From Nitrospira sp. (GTDB taxonomy: Bacteria; Nitrospirota; Nitrospiria; Nitrospirales; Nitrospiraceae), in NCBI GenBank assembly GCA_025934915.1, contig JAICWG010000017.1:1-38483 (forward strand): DNA of 38,483 nucleotides, in the 5' to 3' direction. The position numbers and the translations under genes are program-made. The notes under the pieces are model-generated. The model did not search any database and had not been told where the DNA came from. It saw nothing but the letters and a program-made list of their open reading frames with translations. Of this stretch, positions 37,806-38,483 are shown in pieces. Position 1 is the first letter of the stretch. Each line of letters opens with the position of its first letter.

Positions 37806-38483
37806 TTAAGTTTTCACGCGCTTTTTTCTGGCCTCAGCCAGGGGTTTCCATATGCCCAGTACGAGGAAGGTGTGGATGATGCGGGTCGCATGCCCACGAT
37901 GCAACCGGTCTGGGGTCAACAACCCATGTGCCATATCATTCCTCAAGTTAAAGCCCCTCGGGTCTGCGTACACCGCCAAGAGATGCAACGTGAAGTCTGG
38001 CCCCAGGGCCGCTGTGATCTCTTTTGAGTAGAGCATGTCACCCATCCCAACGGAGACGCTGACCCCTGCCACCTTCGGATGTGGTTTGGTTACCGGCTGC
38101 TGAAGTTCAGCCGCAATTCCGCGCAGTCCGACTTCCACCTGTGGCACCAACACATGGATTGCCTTCACGTAATCCTGGTCGTACCAGGCCATCACGCCTT
38201 CGAGGAGGAGTGTCAGATCCGTAAACAAGCCGCTCTGAGCGGTCCACCCGACGACATGCTCCGGCATCAGATTGTGGGTCTCGATCGCACGTTGGAGCGC
38301 CACCATCAGCCACACATCCGACAACGCACTGTGTTGTTTAGCATGTTGGATCATACGCCCCAACAGATCATCGTCTACCGCACCAACTCTGGCCGCCACG
38401 TGATCGGCTGCCATGATCTCCTGCGGCAGCCTCCCAAGTAATGGCGCTTTCTCCATCAGCTCCTTGACCTGATTCTCCACTTC
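37806..38483 (-). CDS. DUF4209-like protein with an RxxxxH (HEPN-like) motif, 5' end outside the window
   Basis: The frame stays open to the window edge (226 codons including the stop), so the N-terminus is missing; the GTG at 38478-38480 is probably internal. The C-terminal part has HVLVPQVEVGLRGIAAELQQ and DPRGFNLRNDMAHGLLTPDR. The conserved Asn and His of DUF4209 lie in LRNDMAHG, which also fits the HEPN ribonuclease motif R-N-x3-H (Arg, four residues, His). It ends KKRVKT. Role unknown; HEPN proteins often cut RNA in toxin or defence systems, but that is family inference. Confidence 0.65.
   Translation of the reverse strand, partial: EVENQVKELMEKAPLLGRLPQEIMAADHVAARVGAVDDDLLGRMIQHAKQHSALSDVWLMVALQRAIETHNLMPEHVVGWTAQSGLFTDLTLLLEGVMAWYDQDYVKAIHVLVPQVEVGLRGIAAELQQPVTKPHPKVAGVSVSVGMGDMLYSKEITAALGPDFTLHLLAVYADPRGFNLRNDMAHGLLTPDRLHRGHATRIIHTFLVLGIWKPLAEARKKRVKT

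Overview
The window looks like chromosome of a Nitrospira-type nitrite oxidiser (phylum Nitrospirota). The best clue is a periplasmic chlorite dismutase (2372-3166, minus) that matches the remembered mature sequence of the 'Candidatus Nitrospira defluvii' enzyme, including its residue spacing. The family-level GC content, the TraT-like and Ig-like lipoproteins and the split GlnE do not contradict this. The genus call is inference from one protein.

Layout. 1-174 is the tail of an IS5-type transposase, overlapping the end of purQ. 6748 down to 167 (minus) is one long riboflavin/purine operon: ribBA, ribH, nusB, purB, cld, purC, a ~200 bp hairpin-forming repeat, a small membrane gene, purS, purQ. 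7028-10289 (plus) is a heat-shock block: an RpoH-type sigma factor, groES, groEL, with a sigma-32-like promoter candidate before groES and a strong terminator after groEL. 19346 down to 10482 (minus) is a two-component system plus tripartite RND efflux: histidine kinase, NtrC-type regulator, RND pump, membrane-fusion protein, TolC-type channel. Good -24/-12 (sigma-54) promoter matches lie about 44 nt before both the kinase and the pump.

19607-23032 holds small envelope proteins: a Sel1-repeat protein, two lipoproteins, a tyrosine-rich exported protein and a TraT-type lipoprotein. 23164-28636 (minus) holds two paralogous Ig-like (He_PIG) lipoproteins. The downstream copy is broken by a one-base frameshift, and a likely decayed toxin-antitoxin locus sits between the two. 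28798-32857 holds two divergent GlnE-type genes. Each has one nucleotidyltransferase half, and the second also carries two ACT-like domains at its N-terminus. The two share a 64 bp intergenic region with -10 boxes so close to the start codons that leaderless transcripts are likely.

33190-36897 carries a Kelch lipoprotein and two convergent HDOD signalling proteins. 36898-37805 holds a second decayed toxin-antitoxin locus (frameshifted Phd/YefM antitoxin, truncated PIN toxin) with its operator intact. The window ends inside a DUF4209/HEPN-like gene. No tRNA, rRNA or CRISPR array was seen.
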